The notes under the pieces were generated by a model that saw only the letters and a list, made by a program, of their open reading frames with translations, made no database searches and was not told the origin of the DNA. Both the position numbers and the translations under genes were made by a program. From the NCBI GenBank assembly GCA_022432975.1, contig CM039508.1, positions 49,875,646 to 49,939,645 of the forward strand: a stretch of DNA of 64,000 nt. The letters are read 5' to 3'. Positions 12,677-24,770 of the stretch are shown here, one piece after another (positions within the stretch are counted from its first letter, which is position 1; each line of letters begins with the position of its first letter). Source of the stretch: Begonia masoniana. Taxonomy: Eukaryota > Streptophyta > Magnoliopsida > Cucurbitales > Begoniaceae.

Positions 12677-14360
12677 TCACATTCCTTTGAACGTGGTCGA
12701 GAACCTGAATCGGCGTGAGAGACTGTGAGTCGTCTGATTCATTGTTCCAACCGCCATTGGCCGGCGTCGTTGCACTCCTCCTATTTACCACATTTTCCCA
12801 GAATTCTAGTGAGAGAGAATGCTGAAGAGGAGAGAGAGAGGTGTCATTTTTGGGTCATGAGTGTTACACTTCCACAATCCCAGTGTATTGTATTCGAGTG
12901 GTAAGTTTATCTAATATTTTTCCTTTTTTGATCGCTTTCTTTGTGCTATTTGGATCGAAAGTCCAAGTTTCTGACTTTCTCTCTCTAACTCTTCTTCTTC
13001 TTCTCTCTCTTCTTCGTCTTCTGATACTTCTGTTTTAAAAGTTGGTATTAGGGTCTGTGGAGATGGGGTGAAAGGGTTGAAGACAGCGAGAGACGTGGGG
13101 TTTGCCTCCTTATCAAGCTACATTTTAGTCAATCTACACTTTTATATTAATATACAACACAAGAATTTTATGGGAACTGGGTCATAAAGAAATAGAAGGT
13201 ACTTCTCTCTCCCCTCTCTCTCTCTCTCTTATTTTTGACCATTTTCCTGAAATCTGAAAATATTTAAAAATATAAAAATAAAGCAATCTCTAAAGTAATC
13301 TCTTACTATCATCCTTAAGTTTTTTAGAAATCGTCCATCAAATTATTTTATATTTGTAAATAATGACCATACCAAGACATGGGTCTATTGCTGATGCTAA
13401 GTGTTCAACCTCTCTTTAGTTAGGGATCTGTGAAGCGTATATTAAGATAAGTAATAAGCTGATCGATGAACTGCTCTACCGATTCTCCTCTGAAGTAGCT
13501 CAACAGCTAGTTTTTGGGCTAAAATTGCAGGCATCTCTGCTAAATTTAAACACGATCTTTGGAAATCTTTTTTAGATTTATTTTTGTACCAGTCCCGTGT
13601 AATTAACTCATGCGTACTTGACTAACTTGAACACCTGAATATATAAGAATAAGAGTTTTACAGTCTGACATCTGGAAGGAATAGTTAATGGGTAAAGATT
13701 AAGTTATGATCTGAAGTAGTAATTGGTCTTCTTTGACACCCACCGACGTGAATGGAAGACGAACAAGGGTGAAGTGAGATAACAACAAGAATTAGATCAG
13801 TTTATATTAACAATTCCAACCTGTTTCACCCTTTTGACGGGTGCGAAATCCAAGTAGGTGGTCAACGGAGTTCTACGTGGGGGAGCTAAACTGAATCATT
13901 CATTTTTCTTAACTCTGGTTTGAAATCCCATATTTTTACTCTGTTTTTCGTTTAAATTATTGATTAGAGAGTTTAATAAGAAGCTCTGACTCTCTGTCGC
14001 GTTGGTATGTATTCATTTTTATTTGTATTTTTCGGATTTTCATGTTTTTAACACAAAAATATTGCATGTCCGTACGTATGAAGTTTTAACACATGCAAAA
14101 ACTCGGGGATCCGCGAACTCAGTCTCTTTTCTCTGAGTTTGCTCAGTCACCAGATCTTCTATGGTTTGTGGGTTTGATCGTCTACTCTCTAAAGCCTTCT
14201 CATATTTAATCTTTCATTCTCTTTTAGAGAGAGAGTGAGAAAGAGATTACGTGGAGCTTCAATATTGAGGGTAGGAAATGAATTCTCGGGTATGGCATGC
14301 TGGGCTTTTAGGGTTCATGAAATACACAGATCGAGAACGAGAATTCCGATATACCAAGAA

Positions 14361-14364
<4 letters not shown>

Positions 14365-14417
<53 letters not shown>
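14365..14417. repeat. (GA)n microsatellite, about 26 units, in the PLT2-like 5' region
   Basis: An uninterrupted GA run about 540 bp upstream of the start codon, followed by a second impure GA/GATA tract at 14671-14725. Long GA tracts in plant 5' regions are known targets of GAGA-binding BPC proteins. Frames through it encode only Arg-Glu or Leu-Ser repeats and are not genes. Confidence 0.9.
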
Positions 14418-14419
<2 letters not shown>

Positions 14420-14955
14420 AAAGGTTGGATTTTTCCAGTTGGATTTGAGGGTTTGTCGTGGCTAAGAGTCAGAAGGAGATCAACTCGTAGTTTGCTACGA
14501 CACCCGTGTCTTCTACAATATGTTATGGTAAACATGCTTATGTATTATAATTTGTTTAGACATCTCATTTTGTACATTTTATTTTAACCTGTCTGCGACG
14601 GTGGGTGTCAGACAACCCTAGATAAGAAATATATATAGTATAGGAGTGAGACAAGAACTCGACAATACGTGAGAGAGAGAGAGAGATAGAGATAGATGGA
14701 GAGATATAGAGAGAGAAAGAGAGCAAACTTGTTTAAGTACCTCCCATCCTTCCTCAAAACTTCTTTCAGTCTCTCCTGCTGTTTTTTGGAAACCCTAGTG
14801 ATCAGATGGGTAAACCCTTCTACTTTCTTTTTAAGCAATTCCAAGCTTTAGATAATCGCCATGGATGTTTATTTTTCCCAGTCGATTCTTTTTTGCAGGG
14901 AATTTCTGCTTCGATGTATTACAATAACAGCATTTCAGATTGATTATATATAAAA

Positions 14956-17364
14956 ATGGGTTCCATGAATACAAATAATTGGCTTTCCTTCCCACTTTCA
15001 CCAACTCACTCTTCTTTACCAATCCACCTCCAATCTACTCAGCCCCATCAGTTCTCTCTAGGGCTAGTGAATGATTCAATGGAAAACCCATTTCACACCC
15101 AAGGTACTTTCTCTCTCTAGATCTCTCTCTCTCTCTATCCACCTACCTCTTTTTTAGTTTTGAGTTTGCTTTTTTCAGATTGGAACTTGATTACTAACCA
15201 AGGAGGAAATGAAGTTCCAAAGGTGGCTGATTTTCTTGGGGTTACCAAATCAGAAAATCAATCAGATCTATCGGTTTTTAATGAGATCCAGTCAAATGAT
15301 TCAGACTATCTATATCCAAACAACAGCATAGTTCCTCTTCAAAACACCATGGCTGATTTCCAAGAAAGCTCTAGCCATTTGCAGTCCTTGACTTTGTCAA
15401 TGGGGAGTGGAAATAAAGGTTCGGCTGCATGTGAAAATAGCGAAAACAGCACCAACAGTATTGTTGAGGCAACTCCGAGAAGAACTTTGGAGACTTTCGG
15501 GCAAAGAACTTCAATCTATCGTGGGGTTACAAGGTTGGATAATATTTTCATTAATTAAATAAAGAAAACAGTTGCTCTTTCTGGAGAATTTCTTTCAGAG
15601 TTTGTGATTTTGATGTTTTAATGGCTGTGAAATTGTAGGCATAGATGGACAGGAAGATATGAAGCTCATCTTTGGGATAATAGTTGTAGAAGGGAAGGAC
15701 AATCAAGAAAGGGTCGTCAAGGTAAACCCTAGGAAACTAGGGTTTCTTTCTTTTTTTAACTTAAATTTTTTAAATAATGAAGCTGCTGACATTTCTTTCT
15801 TTGTCATGCACAACAATGGCGGCAGTCTATTTGGGTAAGTCTTCTTCTCTGTAGATTAGTTTTTCAAGCGTACAGGTTCAATAATGGGTATGAAATCTGT
15901 CTCAATAGGTGGGTATGACAAAGAAGATAAAGCAGCCAGAGCTTATGATCTTGCTGCGCTGAAATATTGGGGAACATCAACGACCACCAATTTCCCAGTT
16001 AGTTCTTTCGTTTCTCCGAACAATCAACGATCATTTTTTCAGTGATTTGAAGGTGGGTTTTCTCTCCTGCAGGTGAGCAATTATGAAAAAGAAGTGGAAG
16101 AGATGAAACACATGACGAGACAAGAATTTGTAGCCTCCATTAGAAGGTAATTGAAACTAATAGGTTGATTTGCATGCTCTTTGGCTGCAGTTTATTGAGT
16201 TTATTAATTATTATTTATCTTTTTAAACATGCATTGATCACGATCAACCTTTTTCTAAATCTACACAAAAAAAAAAAAAAAAAAGCTTTTAGTTCACTCA
16301 GATTTTCTTTTTTTGTTATATCAGGAAGAGTAGTGGCTTTTCTAGAGGTGCATCCATGTATCGTGGAGTTACAAGGCAAATATATACCTCTCTCTCTCTC
16401 TCTCTTTCTCTCTCTACTTTCTCTCTCAAGCATGTTCATCTGTATTAACAGGCACCATCAACATGGAAGATGGCAGGCGAGAATAGGAAGAGTTGCTGGA
16501 AACAAAGATCTTTACTTGGGAACGTTCAGTAAATCTCTAACACTCCAGTTCTTCATTATTCTCTGCATTTTACTTTCAGACAAATTGCTTCGAACAAATT
16601 CTGAAGGAGCTAACTATAATGATAATTCTTCTTAAATTGAAGGTACCGAGGAAGAAGCTGCAGAAGCATATGATATTGCAGCCATAAAATTTCGAGGCCT
16701 AAATGCAGTGACGAACTTCGACATGAATCGGTACGACGTGAAGAGTATTTTGGAAAGCAATACTCTCCCCATCGGAGGAGGAGCAGCCAAAAGATTGAAA
16801 GAAGCTCAAGCCTTTGAATCAACTAGAAAACGTGAAGAAATGATTGCATTAGGTTCAAGCTTTAGCTATGGCGCCGCCAGTGGATCTTCAACTAGACTTC
16901 CTCTTCAGTCTTACCCTCTTCTTCAGCAATCTTTTGAGCATTCTCAGCCCTTGATTTCTCTGCAAAATCAAGAAATCTCTCATTTTTCTCAAGACCCATC
17001 CTCGCTGCAGCAGAGTTATCTTCACCAGCTTCACTTTCATCATCAGAACTCTGGTTTTTATGCAAATCCATTTGGCCAAAGCTCTCAATTCTTCAATGGG
17101 TATGTTCATAATAATCACCCGGGTTCTGGATCATCTTCTTCATCTGTAATCATGGAGAATAATAACTATGGGGGAGGAATATATAATCTCGGAAATGGAG
17201 TTCCAATGGCGTCGGTGTCTTCCTCTAATGGCGGTGGAGTGAGATCTGCAGAAGAACTGGCTCTTGTTAAGGTGGATTATGATATGGTTCCTGGAGGCTA
17301 TGGAGGTTGGTCCACTGATCATCAGGCTAACAATGGAGTTTTCTCAATGTGGAATGATGTCTGA
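14956..17364 (+). CDS. PLT2: PLETHORA-type AP2 transcription factor (PLT2/PLT1-like, AINTEGUMENTA-like clade)
   Basis: Nuclear DNA-binding factor. PLT1/PLT2 specify and maintain the root stem-cell niche downstream of auxin. Nine exons (14956-15103, 15179-15533, 15639-15721, 15826-15834, 15909-15997, 16073-16146, 16325-16375, 16452-16528, 16643-17364) join to 535 residues. The N-terminus [16 protein letters not shown], the block [11 protein letters not shown] and the C-terminal VFSMWNDV match the PLT1/2 pattern. AP2 repeat 1 spans about residues 162-228 ([19 protein letters not shown]) and repeat 2 about 264-321 ([19 protein letters not shown]), with the conserved linker between them. Exon 4 is the 9-nt microexon encoding VYL that is typical of this family. 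Intron 7 (16376-16451) is GC-AG. A 5' UTR intron at about 14810-14898 is possible. PLT1 versus PLT2 cannot be settled by eye. Confidence 0.93.
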
Positions 17365-18170
17365 GATTTTCTCACTTTCTTGCTTGCATGAAATTTTCCC
17401 GGAAAATGATGGACGTTTTCAGAAAATAATATTATAGTTCTTTTATTTTTACTATGTTTGTTTGTGTCATCTCCTAATGGAAACCCTAATTTCTGTAGCT
17501 TTTTGGTGGATCCCAATTTTCAATTTTTTTTTCTTATTTTTTTTCTTTTTAAATATTGACGTGACATTTATTAATTAATACTACTAATCTAATAAATTAA
17601 AAATAAATAATTAATTGCACTAATTAATCAATATAACGTGAGAAGATAATAATTATAAGATATGAACATAAAGTAAATCTTGCATTACGCTTATCAAAAT
17701 ACCTCAAAACTATTTTACTTTTAATTTTAATATTTTCTAAACTAATTATAAATAATCGCTTTAGGTACAGTAAACCCTCGCACCACCGGAGCCCCGTAAT
17801 TGGCCTGTTGGCTCGGTCCCTCGAGTCGTGGCTTAATGCCAATGCTCGAACTCCACCATACTCCACCATACCCGTTACTGCCACTTTGCCTTCCCTACGT
17901 GAAAGATGAGTTCTGTTGCAATCTGTTATCTGAGGAAGCCATTGCTTTGTAATTTTGGCCATCCCGTCGCATAAATTGCAAGTCCAATCCTCCGCTGTCT
18001 CCACTCGTCAGAGCCTGAATTGCCCTCTCATTGGTTTCTACAAAGATAGACAACTTCTCTATCAATTGGAATGTCAGGGAGTGTGTAATAGTTTGAACTT
18101 TTATTACATTTTGGTCAATGATGTATTTATGGATGTTTGTATATATGAATGATATATAAATATAAGTGTT
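17365..18170. other. PLT2-like 3' flank, no gene seen
   Basis: The first 200 bases are a plausible 3' UTR, AT-rich with several T runs. A GC-richer patch at 17765-18060 has open frames on both strands, but none carries a recognisable domain. Confidence 0.5.
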
Positions 18171-19238
18171 AAAAGATGAAATTGGATTATACTAAAGTGT
18201 AGCTCAGAAAATAAGAAACAAGAAATTGGAAAGAATCATAAGGTAAGATGTATAAATATTTAGGTGGGCCCTACGAAAGTTGAAAAGTAGGAATAAACAT
18301 GGCATATGTGGCATAGTTAAAAGTCAAACTTGTGAGGTTAAATGGGTCAATTAGCGTTGAGGCTTAGAATGTGATCTATTTATAATTTGGAGAGGTTTTA
18401 TGAGGATTATGTGGTTGAGACAAAAAGGGAAGGAAATTTTTATTTAATTAGGAGTGAGAAAAATGAGGATTTTTAGAGTATAAGATTGTGTGGTGAGTCA
18501 CACCACTCAATAGTTAGTTTATGCTTTATTGTATTATTAGGTGGAAATAGTTTAAATTTCTGCCTTCTTTTTGGATATGTTTAGAAATTATTATAATTGA
18601 TTGAAATTGGATAAATTGAAGTAATTAATTGATATCGTTTTATACAAATTGGATAATGAATTGTGAGAATTGTTTATTTCTGATTTTATTGAAATATTAA
18701 AACATAAAATTTTGAAAACGAGGTTTACGTTGACTTGAATATATTGGTTTTAAATATCAACTCCATGAGTGGGTTGCGTTATTTTAAACGTGCATAATAT
18801 TGACTTTATAAATGTTTGCATTTAGGAAGGAGGAAGTTTGAAGTTTTGGTAACACAGGAATCCAATAGACTGGACTTGCCTCTTCGTGTGCGATAATTAT
18901 GACTATGAAACTGAGTAGGAGATTAACTATATGTCCTTCTTGGGTTGAAAGTTCCTAAACCTCGAGAGGGAGCAATGCAAGAGGGCTTCTACAGCTCTAC
19001 CAAAGAAAGCTCAGGAACTTGTAGGGGTGTGTGATGGTCATATATGATCGGTTTATAGTGAATTGCATCTTGACATTTACAATTGAATGTTAAAAGCTGC
19101 TTTTAAAAAATTGATAAAAAAAAGGTTTTACATCGTGCAAACTTGTTTATATTTGTATTAGATTGATTTAATTGTTGAAAATGGTTTGAACAATGGATGA
19201 TAAATTTTTAAAAGGTTGAATACGAATTTGCATACATT

Positions 19239-19247
19239 TTATAAAAA
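19239..19247. repeat. Left 9-bp target-site duplication of the foldback element
   Basis: TTATAAAAA, repeated exactly at 20096-20104. A 9-bp duplication is characteristic of Mutator-like transposons. Confidence 0.85.
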
Positions 19248-20095
19248 GGAAAATTATCGATTTGAACCCTGTACTATACACGTTTTTTCAATTTGGCTCC
19301 TGTACTAAAAAAACCGGCAAACCGAACCCTGTACTTTGATTCTGTTATCAGTTTCGACCTTCTATCAATAATTTCATTAAACCCTCATTGAAAAAACTAT
19401 CAAACAATCTTAGATTCAGTTGAAACTTTTACCACATGTTCATTACTTAATGAGAAGATAATCTGAAAATTTTAGTAATTTTTTAACACATCTACGATTT
19501 ATTGTAATTTTATTTTAGTATTTGTTAAAAATATTATAATAAATCATACAAGTTTTAAAAAATTACGCAAATTTTTTTATTATCTACCCATAATATGGTG
19601 AATATCTGGAAAAAGTTTCAAATAAATTCAATATCGTTTGCTATTTTTTTAAATTGATCTCAGTTTCTTCTTTACTTTATAAATTAATTTTTAAAGAAAT
19701 ACCAAACATTATTTAATTTATTTGAAAATTTTTCCACATATTTAACCTATCATGGGTAGATAATAGAAAAAGTTTCGTGATTTTCTAAAATTTGTATGAT
19801 TTATTATAATATTTTTATAAAATAATAAAATAAAATTCTAATAAATCGTATATGTGTTAAAAAATCACGAAAATTTCTTGATTATCTTCTCATTAAGTAG
19901 TGAATATGTGGTAAAAATTTCAACTGAATCCAAGATAGTTTGTTCATTTTTTCAATGAGGGTTTAATGAAATTGTTGATAGAAGGTTAAAACTGATAACA
20001 GAATCAAAGTACAGGGTTCGGTTTGCCGGTTTTTTTAGTACAGGGGCCGAATTGAAAAAACGTGTATAGTACAGGGTTCAAATCGATAATTACCC
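19248..20095. mobile_element. 848-bp Mutator-like foldback (non-autonomous) element
   Basis: Almost the whole element is one inverted repeat with arms of roughly 400 bp folding about 19672. The left arm opens GGAAAATTATCGATTTGAAC and the right arm closes with the complement of GGGTAATTATCGATTTGAAC. Further matched blocks include CCGGCAAACCGAACCCTGTAC (left) and its complement near 20020. It has no open frame and therefore no transposase. TTATAAAAA flanks both ends. Long terminal inverted repeats plus a 9-bp duplication place it with MULE-derived foldback elements; the family assignment is an inference. Confidence 0.85.
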
Positions 20096-20649
20096 TTATA
20101 AAAATGACATGGATTTCAAAACATAATTGTATTAAAAAATTTGGATTTCAAAATAATCACGATTAAGTGGAGTATGGAGAATGGTCCTAAATAGTATGGA
20201 TAGAGTCTGAGTTAGCCATTCTATCTGTTAGACTTATTTACTGAGCGTAAAGCTTATTATGTGGATATCATATACTTTTTAGATAACGAAAACGTTCACT
20301 GAGAGGGTAAAACAAAGGCAATATAAGGTTGATAAAGAGACATAAGCGAACAATCGAGGTAGATGATATTCTTTTTGAGTTGGGACTGAGTTTAGTTAGT
20401 TTTAGTAATTGTATAAACTTTTTTGAATAGTCACATGTGGTGACCTATAACTCTGTAATAGCTTCCGCATAATGTGAATACTTTCACAGATAATGATGTA
20501 AATATTGAAATATATAATGTATATATGTTTGGAATATTTATATTGTTTGAAATTTATGAAATATTTTAATGTGAGATGCTAAGTTAAAGAATGGAATAGA
20601 TTTGTAATGGTTTGAAAATTTGTAAATGTATAAATTTTTATTTTATTAG

Positions 20650-22980
20650 CTTTTAATTAATTATAAAAATTAAATTACACTAATGGTGATTAGAGATTAA
20701 TTAAGTTCGGTTTATGGTAATTATTCATGGAATGAAGGGTAAAAGAGTAATTGTCAAAGGATAAAGTTGGTCAAAAGAGTAAATTGCTCTTAGATATTTC
20801 TAGAAAAAGAGAGAAGCTTGCTGAAGGGTGGGGAATTATCCACTTTTACGTGGAAGTGTAGGAGAGAAAAGAAAATAAAAATAAAAATAAATAAATAAAT
20901 AATTAGTTTGAAAAGTTAATTTAAGGGATAAGCATGGACAAATGGTAAATTGCCTCAAAAGCTTCCTTTAGAAGCTTGTTAATGTTTTGATACCCTTTCT
21001 CTTTTCGTGAGAAACGGAGAGAAAACAGAAGAGAGAGAGAAGAGAAAAGGAACGAGCGAGAGAGAAACTTGTGAGAAAAGAAGGAGAAAGGAAGGGAAAA
21101 CCGTGGGTTTTTGTCCTAGCTTCTGAAGAGAAAGTTGTTCGTCTAGGTGAGATAGTTCTTTTGGTCTAAGAACCGATCCAAGAGGTGGAGATTTTCGTGG
21201 GTATTGATGGAGGAACCAGCGCACGGTAAGTAAATCCAACTCTTATAATAACTAATTTAAGCTTTATTTTATTATTTAGGTGGAGATAGAATATTTCTAT
21301 GTCGCACGGTAAGTAAATCCAACTCTTATAATAACTAATTTAAGCTTTATTTTATTATTTAAATGGAGATAGAATATTTCTATGTCGTGGGTTTATGGAT
21401 AGAAATGGTTGAAAATATCCATAAATGGTTGAAAATCTTGGCTTCTGGATTATGAAATGAAGTTTATTGGATGACAAATTAGAAGTGAAGTGATAAGAGG
21501 TTTTAAGAGATGTGTTTAAATGTTGTTTTGATTAGAATTTAAAATTTGGATGTGTTGTTGAATTGGTTATTGTCGTTGATAAGAATTGAAATAGTGGTAA
21601 AAAGAACTATATTTGCTTGTGGAGTGAATTGGTGTACGTGGATTGATAGTGTTATGTTTTGATTTGAGTGTTGAATTCATTAAATGAAATAAATTGTGGT
21701 TGAAAAATAGATGTGTATATGGCGTGAAATGCTAGTGTTTGTGGAAAGACTATAATTGATTATGAATTTGATTGATGTTGTGATAAGTGTCATGCTTTGA
21801 TTGTGGATTGTAATCATGAAACGAATATTGGTTTGATGAGAAACGAATGATGTTTTGTGGAAATGAGATTGGTTTAAAAATATATGTTTATTTGCTTAAT
21901 AAGTTGTATTTGAAATTTATTGAATTGAATACTGGTGTTGATTGTTTTAATTGAGTTTTATGATGGTTGAGCATGAATTGAGGAAGAGGAAGTGTCAATT
22001 GATTTTAAGATTTAACTTGCTTCTTGATATGCACAATATGTATGACTATGAAAGGGAAAAGAGTAAGGGTTTTACGTATAGTCGTCCCCTTTGGGTTGAA
22101 AATCCCTGAAAAACAGGCTCGGGGTAGTACAGTCCGGCTGGTGAAAGTTCAGAAATCTGTATGAATGTTTTATAGTTATACATGTTGGGTTGAACTTGTA
22201 GAGTGCTTTATAATTAACAAATATCATTGATTGTTAAATAATGCATTAAAAATTCTTTGATTGATAGTTGTAAATGCATAATTTTGTTATCATTGTGCAT
22301 TAGTTTTAGTATTATGATGCATTAGTTTATTGGTTATAATCGATTTCAATAACATGAATTTCTATGGACATAGTATGATTTTACAAAACAAAAACAAAAA
22401 GAAAGGGTAAATCTGTTACTTGGTTTGAATTGAAAATTTAAATTCTTTATGATAGAGATGGATGGAGGATGTTGGGTCTTAGATTATGGGATAGAGCCTA
22501 GATTAATTATTCTGGGTGTTTGTTTTACTTGCTGGGAGTAAAGCTCATTTATGGATTATCTATATTTCTCAGATATTGGATACGTTCACCGAGAAAGATA
22601 AACTAAGGTCAAAGGTAAAGATATACAATGAGACATAGGATCGATCCGGATTATGGCTTTATTGTCAGAGTTGAAAAGTCACATGTCGTGATTCATTTTT
22701 ATTTTATTATTTCCGTTGTACACTCTTATGTTTGTGTTTGAATGATAGTTCCTATTTTAGGATGCCACGTAGAAATTGTTAGAGGAGAGTTGTTGCGTTG
22801 AATGGTCGTCGATCTTGCGTGGAATAATTCCCACCTCGGGAATCCTATCCGTCGGGATCTGGCCGGGGTTCTGGTCGGGTCCTGACAAGATTAAATTCAA
22901 ACGGATCTATGCAAGTGAGTTCAGAGAATTCCGCTTCCCACCTCGGGAATCCTGTAGAGCCTGTCGAGTCCAGTTCTAGG
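20650..22980 (+). mobile_element. Diverged LTR-like copy B
   Basis: Shares ordered blocks with copy A at 18171-20500. It contains a purine-rich leader (20990-21100, GAGAGA/GAAAAG words) and a C/G-rich tail with two similar blocks, cccacctcgggaatcct at 22829 and 22938. Possible LTR ends are gggtcctgaca near 22886 and ggatcttgaca near 23000. There is no gag or pol. It is best read as a solo LTR of a Ty3-type family; the ends are not certain. Confidence 0.45.
21221..21386. repeat. 83-bp direct tandem duplication
   Basis: 21221-21303 is repeated at 21304-21386 with only a few differences (AGG versus AAA near the end of the unit). Each copy starts GCACGGTAAGTAAATCC, which contains a splice-donor-like GGTAAGT. 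It lies inside LTR-like copy B. Confidence 0.9.
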
Positions 22981-22998
22981 AAAGAAATCGGATCTTGA

Positions 22999-23425
22999 CA
23001 GAGTGCAATCTAGAATGCTCAACATTTTGGAAAACAGCACGGCCACTAGGCTGATCCCAACTGGCTTGTAGCTCCTCATTGATCATCATCTTACTAACAA
23101 TGCTATGAACTCGAACCTTCGAAAGGTCGAACATTTTGGTCAGCTGGATCAAACTGAGAGCATATTGACGGTCCTTCTCAAGTTTGAAGGAGCTTCCATA
23201 CATCAAGGGATGTGATGATTTCAAATGTGCTTCCAAAGTCTCCATTTCTAAGGTCTCTAGTGGAAGCCATTACATAGCATCGTGGTAGATATCACAAAGC
23301 ATTGCCTCGCCTTTGTCCTCTCATCTCCATACTCGTACAAGAGACTCACTAGAGTATCCATCAATGTCCAGCTTCTCTCTAGAAAGGTGGGCTTCCGAGG
23401 ACCTAGCTCAGGCATGGCTGTTGCG
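22999..23425 (-). pseudogene. eIF3c pseudogene, C-terminal parts
   Basis: Two minus-strand segments are recognisable. One reads [18 protein letters not shown] then [11 protein letters not shown] (23270-23420). The other reads [19 protein letters not shown] followed by [20 protein letters not shown] (22999-23245). The second matches the PCI-domain end of eukaryotic translation initiation factor 3 subunit c. In an intact eIF3c these segments are separated by several hundred residues, so there is an internal deletion, with stops between them. Other pieces of the same gene lie at 24771-25741 and 36617-37185. Nothing here could make eIF3c. Confidence 0.85.
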
Positions 23426-24770
23426 AAAAATACGAATGCAAGGGCACGTATCGCAAAAGTAATAAAGTGAATAAATACGAATCGAACCCACGATGACTAT
23501 TTCCATTAATTATTAAACGACTTTAATTTTATTTATAGATGAACAATGAAACTTTGATAATTTTGATTAAAATAATAGCAAGAGAACTTAATTAAATAAA
23601 GTTGTAGAATCTAATGAAAGAAAAATCTAGAGCTTTTGACTTCACCTTAATTAATCATGTTTAGTAATCCTAACTCAATTTATTAATATTTATTCCTATG
23701 TGTTTATGGCAATTTCACAAATATATATTAACCTCTCTCGAGTAATGACACCTTTATCCAACTAATAGATTATCACCTCTCAGTCTCAAACCCTAACAAT
23801 GAATTGAATACATTACGAACGAGAAATCAAACTACCACATGAACACTTTAGCTATCCCTAGTCTAAGATCATTTTCATGAAAAACTATCCATTGTATAAT
23901 TATTTTTTACCTCTCGGTCTCAAAACAATCCTACAAACATGCTACTGTTGAACAACAATTGCAAGCAATAAGAACAGTAATAATTCACTCAACGCATAAT
24001 TGGAATAGAACATCAATAACTTGAATTAAAATAAATACCAAACAATCATAATTCGACTACATCTTAGCTCTAGAGAAGAAAATTAGTTTATGCTAGAATA
24101 ACGAAAAGAAACAAGAATTAAAGTGATGATGTTCATAGTTGCAAAGAAAAAAAGAGAGAGAAAACTATGCTTTTGAATGCGAATTCTTGACGGAAGCGAT
24201 CTCCTCTTTGTTCCTCTCTAGTCATCTCCAACCGTCTCCTTGATGATGATTGCCTCTTGGCCTCCTCCTTGATTTATAACTTAATTCTTGAGTAAATTCG
24301 GTGTTCATATAATCAACGGCTGAGATTATTTCGATTAAAATCCCCTCAAATCGTATCTTTTAAAATGCGGCAGCCGATTGATCCCCTTGTGTAGTAGATT
24401 ACTCAGCTCAGACAAGAAATTAATCGCCTCTAATATGGAGATCAATCGATCACCCTCTCGGGTTTATAACTTCAAAATCATCGATTTTTTAACGCATTAG
24501 CATATTGATCCCCTTGTGTAGGAGATTAATCAATCGCCTCCAATATGGAGATCAATCGACACTCTCTCAAGTTTGTATCTCCAAAATTGTCAAATTTTTT
24601 CTCATGATGCACCAGAATTATCTAATTGTCTTTGTTGAAACTCTAACCTGTTATATTTCATTAATCTGGACACTTACACCAAAAATGTCAAATTCTCATA
24701 ATCACTTAAGAAAAATTTATCTCCACTATAAATGATAAATAAGTGTGTAAATTACATACTTATCAATGCC
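23426..24770. mobile_element. AT-rich insertion inside the eIF3c pseudogene (unclassified)
   Basis: This 1.3-kb block separates two eIF3c pieces. Its left edge (ggcacgtatcgcaaaagtaa then cgaacccacgatgac) is of a kind often seen at plant transposon ends. It has no coding frame of note. It contains a diverged tandem repeat of about 127 bp: 24376-24502 and 24503-24602 share tgatccccttgtgta and atatggagatcaatcga. I could not define terminal repeats or a target duplication, so the class is open. Confidence 0.4.

Larger units (their letters stand above)
18171..20500 (+). mobile_element. Diverged LTR-like copy A (split by a foldback element)
   Basis: Several blocks match, in the same order and orientation, the sequence at about 20650-22750. 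They include a block around ttgggttgaaag at 18950 (compare 22091), a block around gagcgtaaagctta at 20242 (compare 22538), an ACGTTCACTGAGA block at 20291 (compare 22583), and TCACATGTxGTGA near 20440 (compare 22679). No coding sequence is present. The pattern fits a long Ty3-type LTR or solo LTR. The boundaries are approximate. Confidence 0.45.

Noticed and set aside
14308..14587. Frames encoding Arg-Glu or Leu-Ser repeats
   Set aside because: They are translations of the GA microsatellite.
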